DNA of 48,418 nt, taken from positions 1 through 48,418 of the IMG/VR virus record IMGVR_UViG_3300035180_002605; one strand, given 5' to 3'. A program made the translations under genes and the position numbers. This DNA is from a virus. The notes beneath the pieces are model-generated. The model was given only the letters and a program-made list of their open reading frames with translations. It was not told the DNA's origin and made no database searches. Positions 34,929-42,461 of the stretch are shown one piece after another (positions within the stretch are counted from its first letter, which is position 1; every line of letters starts with the position of its first letter).

Positions 34929-35834
34929 ATGCTATTAGAGATTATTGATACATCACAAAAGTTTGACAGAGCTATTAGGCTATGGAAAGTTGCTTGTGAT
35001 GACTGCACAATAGAACAACTTAGAACATTCAATCAAATTCGTAACAGCGAACAACGATGGAACGGATTCCATATTTGTAAGCCTTGTGCAACACGAAGAA
35101 CCAACAAGACCAAGACACAAGAGGATTATGCAATCGCTGGAGAGGCTGGGCGATTGGCAACCAAAAATAAACGCTTAGAAGAAATCGTGGGTGAGACTAA
35201 GGCAAAACGAATCAAAACGGAGTATACAGCTAAAAGATCTGGGAAAAATAATCCAAACTTTGGTGGCAAATTATCACGCGGATTCGCGGATAGACCTCTC
35301 AGAGGAAAATGGGAGGATTTGTTCGGAATAGAAAAAGCAGCTGACATGAAACTTAACATGTCAATTCGCAATAGCGGTTCTGGCAATCCAATGTACGGTC
35401 AACCTACACCAAAGAAGGCCGGGTGTGGTATTAGCGGTCACTACAAAAACTTCTATTTTCGCAGCTTGCTTGAGTTATCAATGATGCTCATGTTAGAAGC
35501 AAATAGCATAGTTTGGATATCAGCAGAGTCTAAAAATCATCGTTTCAAATATATGATAGACGGAAGAGAACGATCATACTTCCCTGATTTCTATCTACCG
35601 GCAACTGATGAGTACATCGAAATCAAACCGAAATCGCTTAGCAGATCTAGAGAGGTCCTAGCTAAACTTGATGCAGTACGAGCTACTGGGAAGAGAATAA
35701 AATTGCTCTCGGATGAGAATGTGAATAAAATCTCATATGCTAAGTTGATAAAGTTGATGGCTGATCAAACAATTGTCATTGACAATAGTAAGTTAAAAAG
35801 AGTTGAAAAATATGCTGCAAAACATAATTTGTGA
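34929..35834 (+). CDS. Homing endonuclease: zinc finger, NUMOD3, PD-(D/E)XK nuclease
   Basis: A 301-residue protein, distinctly AT-rich with AGA/ATA codons unlike its neighbours, a sign of recent transfer. Order of parts: a CxxC...CxxC zinc-finger-like region at about 23-60 (ACDDCTI; ICKPCATRR), two NUMOD3-type motifs (GKNNPNFGG and GSGNPMYGQ), and a C-terminal nuclease fold with FRSLLEL (Glu), YFPDFYL (Asp) and YIEIKPKS (E-x-K), the PD-(D/E)XK signature. It would cut DNA at an insertion site in related phages to spread itself. Its last 23 bases overlap the start of the kinase gene, so insertion preserved downstream translation. Strong ribosome site TAGGAGG. Confidence 0.85.
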   Translation: MLLEIIDTSQKFDRAIRLWKVACDDCTIEQLRTFNQIRNSEQRWNGFHICKPCATRRTNKTKTQEDYAIAGEAGRLATKNKRLEEIVGETKAKRIKTEYTAKRSGKNNPNFGGKLSRGFADRPLRGKWEDLFGIEKAADMKLNMSIRNSGSGNPMYGQPTPKKAGCGISGHYKNFYFRSLLELSMMLMLEANSIVWISAESKNHRFKYMIDGRERSYFPDFYLPATDEYIEIKPKSLSRSREVLAKLDAVRATGKRIKLLSDENVNKISYAKLIKLMADQTIVIDNSKLKRVEKYAAKHNL

Positions 35835-36393
35835 AGGTTTGGACAGGCTTGGTAAAAGCACGCTTGTTGACAACCTTAAGCAACGGCTCGGCCACTTCAC
35901 CAGCCTGCATTACAGCAAGCCTGAGCTGCTGTCCTACTACGAGCTACGAGTCGGGCGGGGCAAGGCGCACGAGTTCTACCAGCGCGATTCCTTCGGTGGC
36001 ATGTTCAAGCTTCTCGCTTCGGACGCTCGGGTCATCATGGACCGCGGCCACCTCGGCGAGATGGTCTATGCCCATCGCTATCGCGGCTATGACGGCAGCT
36101 ACGTGCTCGACCTCGAGCAAGGCAAGGGCGTTGACAACACCCTGCTCGTCCTGCTCGTCAATCATGACGTGGACCTCGAAGCAAGGCTCGTCGATGACGG
36201 CCTCGGCTTTGACTGGGGCAAGCGCAAGGAGGAGCAAGAGGACTTCATCACCGCCTTCCGCCGCTCCAAGATCAGCCACAAGGCGCTCATCAATGTAGGA
36301 CGACAGGGCCACTTCATCGACCAAGCGGAGATCATCGATGCTGTCTCCCAAGCCTACCTCAAAGCCGCCTGGTACACCAGCATCGATGCTTGA
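35812..36393 (+). CDS. dNMP/thymidylate-kinase-like P-loop kinase
   Basis: A 193-residue protein started at ATG 35812; a TTG three codons earlier is possible. The P-loop is GLDRLGKST (residues 9-17), as in thymidylate kinases (EGLDGxGKST). A DR-x motif follows (MDRGHLGEMVYAHRYRGYDG), typical of deoxynucleotide kinases, with a lid-like basic segment (WGKRKEEQEDF). It probably phosphorylates deoxynucleoside monophosphates. In this neighbourhood 5-hydroxymethyl-dCMP is a likely substrate, as for T4 gp1, although it is not of the gp1 sequence type. The homing endonuclease gene overlaps its 5' end. Confidence 0.8.
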   Translation: MLQNIICEGLDRLGKSTLVDNLKQRLGHFTSLHYSKPELLSYYELRVGRGKAHEFYQRDSFGGMFKLLASDARVIMDRGHLGEMVYAHRYRGYDGSYVLDLEQGKGVDNTLLVLLVNHDVDLEARLVDDGLGFDWGKRKEEQEDFITAFRRSKISHKALINVGRQGHFIDQAEIIDAVSQAYLKAAWYTSIDA

Positions 36394-37007
36394 CTTCTCC
36401 CACGAAGCGGCTTACAAGCTGCTTCTTAGGTTTAGGCACGTACCGACGGCGATCAAGGGTTTCCTCGCCCTCACCTCGGCAAATGTGCACATCACGGATG
36501 CGAGCATGTCTCAGACGCTGATTGGCAGCACCGACGGCAACGTCCTGACCGGCACCGTACTGAACTTTAGCGGCGGGCCGTACGTTGAGCTGTTTGACGG
36601 CTTATGCGCGCTAAGCTCAAGCTCAACGCCGATGCTAACGGTTCACGAGCTAAGCTCATATGATACAATCGAGGCCGCCTACATAGACTCGAGGCTGGGC
36701 TCATTCTTGGTGAGCAAGGTTGCGTGCAGGACGCATCGAGGCCTCTCATTGACAGCTCACATCAAGTACCCAACATGGTGCTGATGCACTTTGACTCCAA
36801 GACCAAGTCGCCCAGCATGGCGGCGTAGCGCTCGGCTTGTTCGCTACCTCCGACAAGGTCTATGTCAGCTGTGCGCCTGAGTTCTGGCGCTACGGTAATG
36901 TCGAAATCGTCTGCCAACGGCATGGCATCCCGTTGCACCCAACCCTGCAAGAGCTGCTCGGCGCAACGCTGCCGCTCGTCCAAGGAGCCGGATTGTCATG
37001 GAGATAG
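36386..37007 (+). CDS. Unknown protein, reading frame interrupted by two shifts
   Basis: The first part is intact from ATG 36386 (overlapping the kinase stop) to 36784: MLDFSHEAAYKLLLRFRHVP and onward. Convincing codons then continue in the next frame around 36690-36832 (GEQGCVQDASRPLIDSSHQV, then PNMVLMHFDSKTKSPSMAA) and again in the third frame from about 36832 to TAG 37005-37007 (LGLFATSDKVYVSCAPEFW, then GNVEIVCQRHGIPLHPTLQE). Both shifts are consistent with one missing base each. The final frame overlaps the start of the next gene, as genes here usually do. I infer one gene of about 200 codons. The function is not recognised. Confidence 0.5.
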
Positions 37008-37201
37008 GATTCCTCATCTTCATGGTCGCTATCCTAGGTTTTGAGATGGCGATCAGCATCAAGGCCCGCGACGGCTATGAGCATGACAAGCGCATCAATG
37101 AACAGTTGCGTGCTGAGATTCGAGCAGGCTTGACACAGCTTGCCGAGAAAAATAGTGCCAAGCCAAAGCTGCGCAAGGTCAGCCGAAAGCGGCCGAGATA
37201 G
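36998..37201 (+). CDS. Small membrane protein
   Basis: A 67-residue protein, ATG 36998 overlapping the previous stop. Residues about 3-20 (IGFLIFMVAILGFEMAIS) form one transmembrane helix. A charged helix (KARDGYEHDKRINEQLRAEI) and a very basic end (KPKLRKVSRKRPR) follow, probably in the cytoplasm. Single-span phage proteins of this type can be holin-like, superinfection-related or membrane anchors; nothing here discriminates. No lysis genes are seen next to it. Confidence 0.7.
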   Translation: MEIGFLIFMVAILGFEMAISIKARDGYEHDKRINEQLRAEIRAGLTQLAEKNSAKPKLRKVSRKRPR

Positions 37202-37229
37202 GTTTACACCAAGCCGCTTTAGCGGTTAC

Positions 37230-37260
37230 AATCCTCATAGCTTAACTAACTGTGAGGATT
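37230..37260 (+). promoter_or_regulatory. Hairpin sequestering the ribosome-binding site of the CoaB-like gene
   Basis: AATCCTCA (37230-37237) pairs perfectly with TGAGGATT (37253-37260). The latter contains GAGG, the Shine-Dalgarno of ATG 37264. In mRNA the site would be hidden in an 8-bp stem with a 15-base loop. A weaker hairpin (AGCCGCTTTAGCGGTT) precedes it. This suggests translational control, although no ligand or protein can be named. Confidence 0.5.
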
Positions 37261-37263
37261 GCG

Positions 37264-38510
37264 ATGCCAAAGATCATCGTGATTGGCGGTGGGACATTCT
37301 CCCACGTACGAAACCACCTGAGCCTCTGCGCCTCTGCTTTCGGGGAGACGGCGCGTACGCTAGCCGAAACCCTCAGGGCCGAGGTCAGGAAGAGGGGCCA
37401 ACGCTTCTACGGCGTTGACCTTTACCTGACCAAGATGGCGGACCCGACCTCGAAGCTGGTCACCAATGAGGATGTCGACAAGCTGCTTGACAAGCTCATC
37501 GCCACCCTGATGTCCGCGCCATCATCTTCAACCCAGCGCTCGTGGACTTTGACGGCCATGTCGATGAACGCCGTGTCGCCTCAGGCAAGCAGAACGGCTT
37601 CGCACGGATGCCGGGGAGCAAGTGATGACGCTTCGGCCGGCGCCTAAGCTCATCGGCAAGATCCGCAAGACGCGCAAGGACATCTTCGTCGTCGGCTTCA
37701 AGACCACGACGGACGCCAATCCAGGTGAGCAGTATGCGGCAGACCTCAGGCTGCTGAAGACCAACTCGCTCAACCTGGTCCTGGCCAACGATACGATCAC
37801 GAGGCGCAACGTCATCATCGCGCCTGAAGAGACCCAATACACACCGACCACCGACCGCACCTACGCTCTCAATACGCTGGTCGAGATCATGCTGTCTCGC
37901 ATGACCAACACCTTCACCCGCAGCACGGTCGTGCCTGGCGATGCGGTACCCTGGAACTCTGAGCTGGTGCCTGTCAACCTCCGCGAGGTCGTGGACTTCT
38001 GCAAGACCGTGCTCGGCAAGACCGCCGGCCACTTCGCCGTCAAGCTCAGCGACACCGAGGTGCTGACTAGCATCCGCAAGTCCAACTTTAACGAGCTGGC
38101 CAAGGTCGGCATGGTCAAGATCGTGAGCTCTGGCCATGACTCCGTCGTGGCACATGGCTTCAAGCCCTCAGTCGGTGGCCAGTCGCAGCGCATCGTCTTC
38201 AGCAAGCACCAAGACGTGGACTGCATCGTCCACTTCCACTGCCCCGCTAAGCGGACCTACGACATTGCCACTCGGTCCCAGTGGCAAAACGAGTGCGGCT
38301 CGCATCAATGCGGCCAGAACACCGCCGACGGGCTGCAGGTCGTTGACCTCGGCGACGGTGACCGGCTGAAGGTCGTCTACCTCGAGGACCACGGCCCCCA
38401 ACATCGTCTTCGACCGCCATACGCCTGCTTGGAAGGTCAAGCAGTTCATCACCGACAACTTCGAGCTCGCCAGCAAGACCGGTGGCTTGATTCCTGAAAG
38501 CGTGCAGTGA
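37264..38510 (+). CDS. CoaB-like phosphopantothenoylcysteine synthetase with class II aldolase-like C-terminus (frame-interrupted)
   Basis: Reading through three one-base shifts (near 37495, 37620 and 38393) gives a protein of about 415 residues. The N-terminal part resembles CoaB, the CoA-synthesis enzyme that joins 4'-phosphopantothenate and cysteine: KIIVIGGGTFSHVRNHLSLC, AIIFNPALVDFDGHV, APKLIGKIRKTRKDIFVVGF, then NSLNLVLANDTITRRNVII. The C-terminal part (about 245-400) resembles the class II aldolase/adducin fold: VVAHGFKPSVGGQSQRIVF, VDCIVHFHCP (metal-ligand-like HxH), GSHQCGQNT and DHGPNIVFDRHTP. The last shift is an extra C in the run CCCCC at 38393. Either assembly errors or recent decay may explain the shifts. 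Confidence 0.7.
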
Positions 38511-38779
38511 TGCTCAAGCTTGCCCAACTTCGCCCTGGCCTCATCCTCGAGAAGGATGACGCGCCTTACATCATCAACACCCTGACGCTGGATGACGGTG
38601 ACACCCTTTGGAACGTGTACCGCTACGACCAGGTTGACCCGGAGCCGTTCTTCACAGAGTCGGCTGACTGGTACATCGTCGTCGCCCGTGACACCCACAA
38701 GGGCTTCCTGTCCAAGGACTTGCTGCTCGTAGCGCTCAATGTCAACAGCTTCAACCTTGACCATGCCGAGATTGACTGA
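38510..38779 (+). CDS. Unknown small acidic protein
   Basis: An 89-residue protein started at ATG 38510, sharing bases with the preceding TGA (TGATG); a GTG directly before is possible. The sequence (MLKLAQLRPGLILEKDDAPY) continues with 'DDGDTLWNVYRYDQVDPEPF' and 'DWYIVVARDTHKGFLSKDLL'. It is beta-rich and acidic. No family is recognised. It overlaps the next gene and so belongs to the same operon as the CoaB-like gene. Confidence 0.65.
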   Translation: MLKLAQLRPGLILEKDDAPYIINTLTLDDGDTLWNVYRYDQVDPEPFFTESADWYIVVARDTHKGFLSKDLLLVALNVNSFNLDHAEID

Positions 38780-39101
38780 CTTCGGCAAGAGCGACGTCGG
38801 CGTCTTCCGCTACTCGCTCGTAGCGGTAGCTGACTTCAGCCGCATCGCCGAGCTCAAGGCCAGGGTGACGCTAACAACCGGCGAGGTGCTGCCGCTCTCA
38901 GGGTCCCACGCCCTGGAAGCCGCCTACATCCTGCACCCGTCGGTGGTTGAAGGCCAACACCTTCGCTTCGCTCGCCACGCATGGGCCTTGCATAACCTGC
39001 TCGGCCACCCGGTCATGCAGCTGCTCGCATTCTGCAAGCTATACAAGCAAGCGATGTGGGTCCATGAGGTCACCGTGCCTAAGTGCAAGAGCCCAGAGTG
39101 A
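38763..39101 (+). CDS. Conserved-looking small protein with HNLxGHP motif
   Basis: A 112-residue protein from ATG 38763 (MPRLTDFGKSDVGVFRYSLV). The C-terminal half contains RHAWALHNLLGHPVMQLLAF and 'MWVHEVTVPKCK', a pattern I associate with small phage proteins of unknown role (HNL-x-[AG]-HP). The His residues and surrounding hydrophobic helix could suit metal binding or membrane association. It lies between the CoaB-like and NAD genes; the overlap with the previous gene is 17 bases. Confidence 0.65.
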   Translation: MPRLTDFGKSDVGVFRYSLVAVADFSRIAELKARVTLTTGEVLPLSGSHALEAAYILHPSVVEGQHLRFARHAWALHNLLGHPVMQLLAFCKLYKQAMWVHEVTVPKCKSPE

Positions 39102-39217
39102 CGCCGACGATGGCCGATGCCGAGGTGACGGCCCAGCTGCTGCTGAAGATCACCGAGATGTCACCGAGGTGTCGCATTGCTCTTCAGTGGCTGTCGTTGA
39201 GATGTGAACCTCATTGA
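39098..39217 (+). CDS. Short coupled reading frame (39 residues)
   Basis: A GTG at 39098 overlaps the previous stop as GTGA; ATG 39110 is an alternative. The peptide (VTPTMADAEVTAQLLLKITE, then 'MSPRCRIALQWLSLRCEPH') could form an amphipathic helix. It also overlaps the next frame, which starts at GTG 39204. Only the coupling supports it. Confidence 0.35.
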   Translation: MTPTMADAEVTAQLLLKITEMSPRCRIALQWLSLRCEPH

Positions 39218-39410
39218 TCTGCCGCCCGCTTTCCGATGCTGTACCGATTTTGACAACAGTAAAGCTCAGCTCAGCGTCAATGTCATCAACATCGCTCGGC
39301 TAGAAAAGCTTGAAGCTGAGGTGCTTGTGCTCAAGCGCATGAAGAACCAAGCCGTCATACACAAAGTTCCAAAAATCAGTGTACAACCAACGAAGGTTGG
39401 GGTACAATAA
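39204..39410 (+). CDS. Short coiled-coil-like protein
   Basis: A 68-residue frame starting at GTG 39204 (MNLIDLPPAFRCCTDFDNSK). Residues about 28-50 (VINIARLEKLEAEVLVLKRM) have a heptad pattern typical of a coiled coil. The stop TAA (39408-39410) is embedded in the promoter-like CAATAAATATG. No function is recognised; the start codon is uncertain. Confidence 0.5.
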   Translation: MNLIDLPPAFRCCTDFDNSKAQLSVNVINIARLEKLEAEVLVLKRMKNQAVIHKVPKISVQPTKVGVQ

Positions 39411-39415
39411 ATATG
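39381..39415 (+). promoter_or_regulatory. Hairpin and late-promoter-like CAATAAATATG before the NAD genes
   Basis: An imperfect hairpin (GTAC..CCAAC-GAA-GTTGG..GTAC, 39381-39405) is followed at once by CAATAAATATG (39405-39415), which resembles the other TAAATA motifs and again includes the stop codon of the preceding gene. It lies about 45 bases upstream of ATG 39460 and may start transcription of the NAD block. A short frame MSDAQRARQPTNGEFQWHQ (39413-39472) overlaps the next start and may be a leader peptide or chance. Confidence 0.4.
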
Positions 39416-39459
39416 TCTGACGCACAAAGAGCGCGTCAACCCACCAACGGAGAGTTCCA

Positions 39460-40647
39460 ATGGCATCAGTAATCCCCACCAAGAAGCATGAGGTTAGCGC
39501 CGTGTTTAGGGACGTCATCGTCTACAACGGTCGCTTCAATCCCTTCCACCTCGGGCACGCCCATGTCCTGCAAGAAGCGCTCAGGCGCGGCAGGTTGGTC
39601 ATCGTGCTTGTCGGTTCAAGTGGCCTATCCCGCTCGCTGAAGAACCCCTTCACGTTCGCCGAGCGGAAGCAGATGATCGTCCAGTGGTATGAACGCAACA
39701 TGCCGCTGGATGACAGCTGGGGCACGCTCTCCGTTCGGCCGTCGCGCGACTACCCGTACAACGACATGCTGTGGCAGCGCAGCGTCCAAAGCATCGTCAA
39801 GACCGCAATCGAAAGCCGGATGTGGAAGGAGCAAGCAGCTCCTAACATCAACCTGATCGGCTCTGATCGTGACGAGAGCACCTGGTACCTGCACGCCTTC
39901 CCGCAGTGGAAGACGATCTTTGTCGAGCCCTACCGGCAGAACGGCGTGCTCAATGTGAGCGCCACCGACGTGCGTTCGTGGCTGTTCGGCGGCGAGGGGA
40001 CTCACATCCCGGATGTCGTGCCTGACACAACACTTCTCAACATGGAGCGCTTCAAGAGCACGCCCGAGTTTGCATCGCTGGTCGAGACCTACAAACACGT
40101 CTGCGCCTACAAGGAGCGCGCCAAAGCCTACCCGTATCCGCCGATCTACCAGACGGTGGACGGCGTCATCGTGCAATCCGGTCACATCCTCACGGTGGTG
40201 CGTGGCCACGAGCCTGGCAAGGGTCTTTGGGCGCTTCCTGGCGGCTTTGTGAACGCCAATGAGCGCCTCCGTAGCGCATGCATTCGCGAAGTGATCGAAG
40301 AGACCAAGATCAAGCTGACCGAAGGCAAGGACCCAGTCAAGGTCAAGAAGATCACGACTGACATCCTGCGCGGCTCGATCCGTGCGGAGCAGGTCTTCGA
40401 CAAGCCGGACCGTTCGGACCGTGGCCGCACGATCACGCACGCCTACTTCTTCCGGCTCGATGACATGAAGCCGTTGCCCCAAGTCAAGGGCATGAAGCAG
40501 GGCAACACCGATCCTGAGTGCGACGTGATCGAATGCTTCTGGCTGCCGATCAGCGAGGCGCTCGAGCGCATGGACATGTGGTTCGAGGACCACCACGCAA
40601 TTGTTGAATGGGCCATGGGCCACATCGACCGCGAGACGTTGACGTGA
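39460..40647 (+). CDS. nadM: Bifunctional NMN adenylyltransferase-Nudix hydrolase
   Basis: A 395-residue protein. The N-terminal nucleotidyltransferase has GRFNPFHLGH (residues 24-33, GxFxPxHxGH signature) and the NadM-type SLKNPFTFAERKQMI; it would make NAD+ from NMN and ATP. The C-terminal Nudix domain has GGFVNANERLRSACIREVIE followed by ET (about 261-283), close to the Nudix box GX5EX7REUXEEXGU, with Lys at the last Gly position. The fusion matches cyanobacterial slr0787-type proteins and phage KVP40 NatV. It is followed by Nampt, giving a complete nicotinamide-to-NAD+ route, the composition of NARP2. Shine-Dalgarno GGAGAG precedes ATG 39460. Confidence 0.92.
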   Translation: MASVIPTKKHEVSAVFRDVIVYNGRFNPFHLGHAHVLQEALRRGRLVIVLVGSSGLSRSLKNPFTFAERKQMIVQWYERNMPLDDSWGTLSVRPSRDYPYNDMLWQRSVQSIVKTAIESRMWKEQAAPNINLIGSDRDESTWYLHAFPQWKTIFVEPYRQNGVLNVSATDVRSWLFGGEGTHIPDVVPDTTLLNMERFKSTPEFASLVETYKHVCAYKERAKAYPYPPIYQTVDGVIVQSGHILTVVRGHEPGKGLWALPGGFVNANERLRSACIREVIEETKIKLTEGKDPVKVKKITTDILRGSIRAEQVFDKPDRSDRGRTITHAYFFRLDDMKPLPQVKGMKQGNTDPECDVIECFWLPISEALERMDMWFEDHHAIVEWAMGHIDRETLT

Positions 40648-40823
40648 TCTACTACTGTCCAGTTCATCGGCTGTAGCTCTGACGACTATGTTTCTTCGGC
40701 ATCCTCATCATCCTCTTCTTTGCCGTGGACATCCCAATGCTGCTCATTGGCAAGATTCACGAGCTGATTCAAAAGTATCGTGCCACCCAAGCGGCAGCAC
40801 CGTTCTTCCTGATTGGAGCAATC
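40648..40823 (+). other. Spacer upstream of Nampt with an open hydrophobic frame
   Basis: From the stop at 40680 the frame stays open into Nampt and encodes a hydrophobic segment (FFGILIILFFAVDIPMLLIG), but it has no start codon before ATG 40725. Either a small membrane protein has lost its start by a one-base shift, or this is chance. The real Nampt start is ATG 40824 with GGAG upstream. Nothing else is seen. Confidence 0.4.
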
Positions 40824-42275
40824 ATGACAACCCTGCAATTCAACCCCATCCTGGACACCGACAGCTACAAGCTGTGCCACGCCTTCGCCTACCCTGAGTA
40901 TGTGAGGGGCATGTTCTCCTACATCGAAGCCCGCACCGGCGGTCGCGACATCATGGTCCCGTTCGGCCTGCAAGTCTGGCTGCGCGAGTACCTGTCGGTG
41001 CAGATCACGCTCGAGATGATCGACGAGGCTGAAGCCTTCGCCGCCGCCCACGGTGAGCCTTTCAGCCGTGACGGTTGGCTCAAGGTGGTTAACAAGTACA
41101 ACGGCTACCTGCCCCTGACGATCCGCGCCGTCCCTGAGGGCACGCCGGTCCGCAGCGGCAACGCCTTGGTCACGGTCAAGTGCGTCGACCCTGACCTCTA
41201 CTGGCTGACCTCCTACATCGAGACCTCGCTGCTCCGGGCCGTCTGGTACCCGACCACCATCGCCTCCTTGGACTACGACACCAAGCTCGAGATCAAGCGC
41301 TTCTACGAGGTCGCTGGCGCCGACCTCGGCTTCCTGCCCTTCTCGCTGCACGACTTCGGCGCACGCGGCGTCACCAGCCGCGGCCAAGCCTGCATCGGCG
41401 GCGCCGCCCACTTGGTCAACTTCATGGGCTCCGACACCATCGATGGCGTTCGGACCGCGAACTTCTACTACGACCACTCGATGGCTGGCTTCTCGGTGCG
41501 CGCCACGGAGCACAGCGTTGCCTGCTCTTTCGGCCTGTCTGTCGAAGATGAGATCGCCTACATCGACCACGCCCTGACCAAGTTTGAAGGCCAAGGCAAC
41601 ATCATTTCCCTGGTCGGCGACACGAAGGACATCTACCGCTTCGCTGAACAGCTGTGCACCGTCTTCAAGGACCGCATCATCGACCTGCACACCCGCCTGG
41701 GCATGAAGCTGGTCTGCCGCCCCGACAGCGGCGACGCCCTCGAGGTGATCCCGCGTGTGATGCGCCTCTTCTGCTCGGCCTTCCCGACCACGAAGACCAG
41801 CAAGGGCTACGTCAAGATGTATCCAGGCATCGGCATCCTGCAGGGCGACGGTGTTGACCGCATGACCCTGAAGACCCTGCTGGGCAACCTGATGGCGATG
41901 AACTTCTCGCCCGACAACATCGTCTTCGGCTCTGGCGGCGGCCTGCTGCAGAAGGTCAACCGTGATACCTTCAAGTTCGCGATGAAGGCTTCGGCGATCC
42001 TTGTCAAGGACACGAATACGAACAACCCGATTGATTTTCCGAAGGACCTCTGGGTCGGCATCGTCAAGGACCCGATCACGGACCCGGGCAAGAAGTCCAA
42101 GGAAGGCGTCTTGACGCTGGCTCGATCGAAGATGACCGGTGAGTACTCGACGGTACGCATCGATCAAGGCCCGCTGAGCGACGAGTTCGAGGACGTGATG
42201 GTGACGGTCTACGAGTACGGCGTGCTGAGCAATCAAACCACACTGGACGAAGTCCGCGCTCGCTGCGCTGTATGA
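40824..42275 (+). CDS. nadV: Nicotinamide phosphoribosyltransferase
   Basis: A 483-residue protein that makes NMN from nicotinamide and PRPP. Start ATG 40824 (MTTLQFNPILDTDSYKLCHA) agrees with the family N-terminus and has GGAG upstream. Family blocks are HDFGARGVTS (176-185), IGGAAHLVNFMGSDT, the catalytic-His block ATEHS (His230, human His247), RPDSGD (299-304), GILQGDGVDRMTLKTLLG and FGSGGGLLQKVNRDTFKFA. All active-site blocks are intact. Next to NadM-Nudix it completes a two-step NAD+ salvage pathway. In other phages this pair rebuilds NAD+ after depletion by Thoeris, DSR or SIR2-type defences. A long antisense frame exists but is a shadow. Confidence 0.95.
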   Translation: MTTLQFNPILDTDSYKLCHAFAYPEYVRGMFSYIEARTGGRDIMVPFGLQVWLREYLSVQITLEMIDEAEAFAAAHGEPFSRDGWLKVVNKYNGYLPLTIRAVPEGTPVRSGNALVTVKCVDPDLYWLTSYIETSLLRAVWYPTTIASLDYDTKLEIKRFYEVAGADLGFLPFSLHDFGARGVTSRGQACIGGAAHLVNFMGSDTIDGVRTANFYYDHSMAGFSVRATEHSVACSFGLSVEDEIAYIDHALTKFEGQGNIISLVGDTKDIYRFAEQLCTVFKDRIIDLHTRLGMKLVCRPDSGDALEVIPRVMRLFCSAFPTTKTSKGYVKMYPGIGILQGDGVDRMTLKTLLGNLMAMNFSPDNIVFGSGGGLLQKVNRDTFKFAMKASAILVKDTNTNNPIDFPKDLWVGIVKDPITDPGKKSKEGVLTLARSKMTGEYSTVRIDQGPLSDEFEDVMVTVYEYGVLSNQTTLDEVRARCAV

Positions 42276-42461
42276 GCTAGGGAGCTCACATGACCCATGT
42301 GGGTCCCGTGATAGCGCATAGCCTAGCGCCGTAGCCCTATCAAGCCGAGGGCAGAACGGCGAGCCATCAAGCCCGGCGACACTGCTGAGGTCCAGAACAT
42401 CCTGCGCACGATAGTCAAGGAAATCTTCGATGAGCGGTCATAAGGATGATTCAATCAAATA
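42276..42461 (+). other. Intergenic hairpin and small coding fragment
   Basis: After nadV there is a hairpin, CACATG-ACC-CATGTG extended by GGGA/TCCC (about 42280-42307), without a U-run. Further on, an open frame without start codon reads RRSPIKPRAERRAIKPGDTA, then EVQNILRTIVKEIFDERS, to TAA 42441-42443. It looks like the end of a small helical protein whose start is lost or frame-shifted; MTHVGPVIAHSLAP from ATG 42290 is a possible front part. Confidence 0.35.

Noticed and set aside
37622-38168. Separate second gene for the CoaB C-terminal half
   Set aside because: The two halves align to one CoaB-like protein, and adding one base near 37620 joins them, so a split by frameshift is more economical than two genes.
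39625-40623. A 332-codon minus-strand open frame
   Set aside because: Antisense to the NadM-Nudix gene, which carries clear nucleotidyltransferase and Nudix motifs.
40686-42236. A 516-codon minus-strand open frame
   Set aside because: It is antisense to Nampt, whose family motifs are intact. The antisense translation is a low-complexity Val/Asp/Gly/Gln-rich product without motifs.
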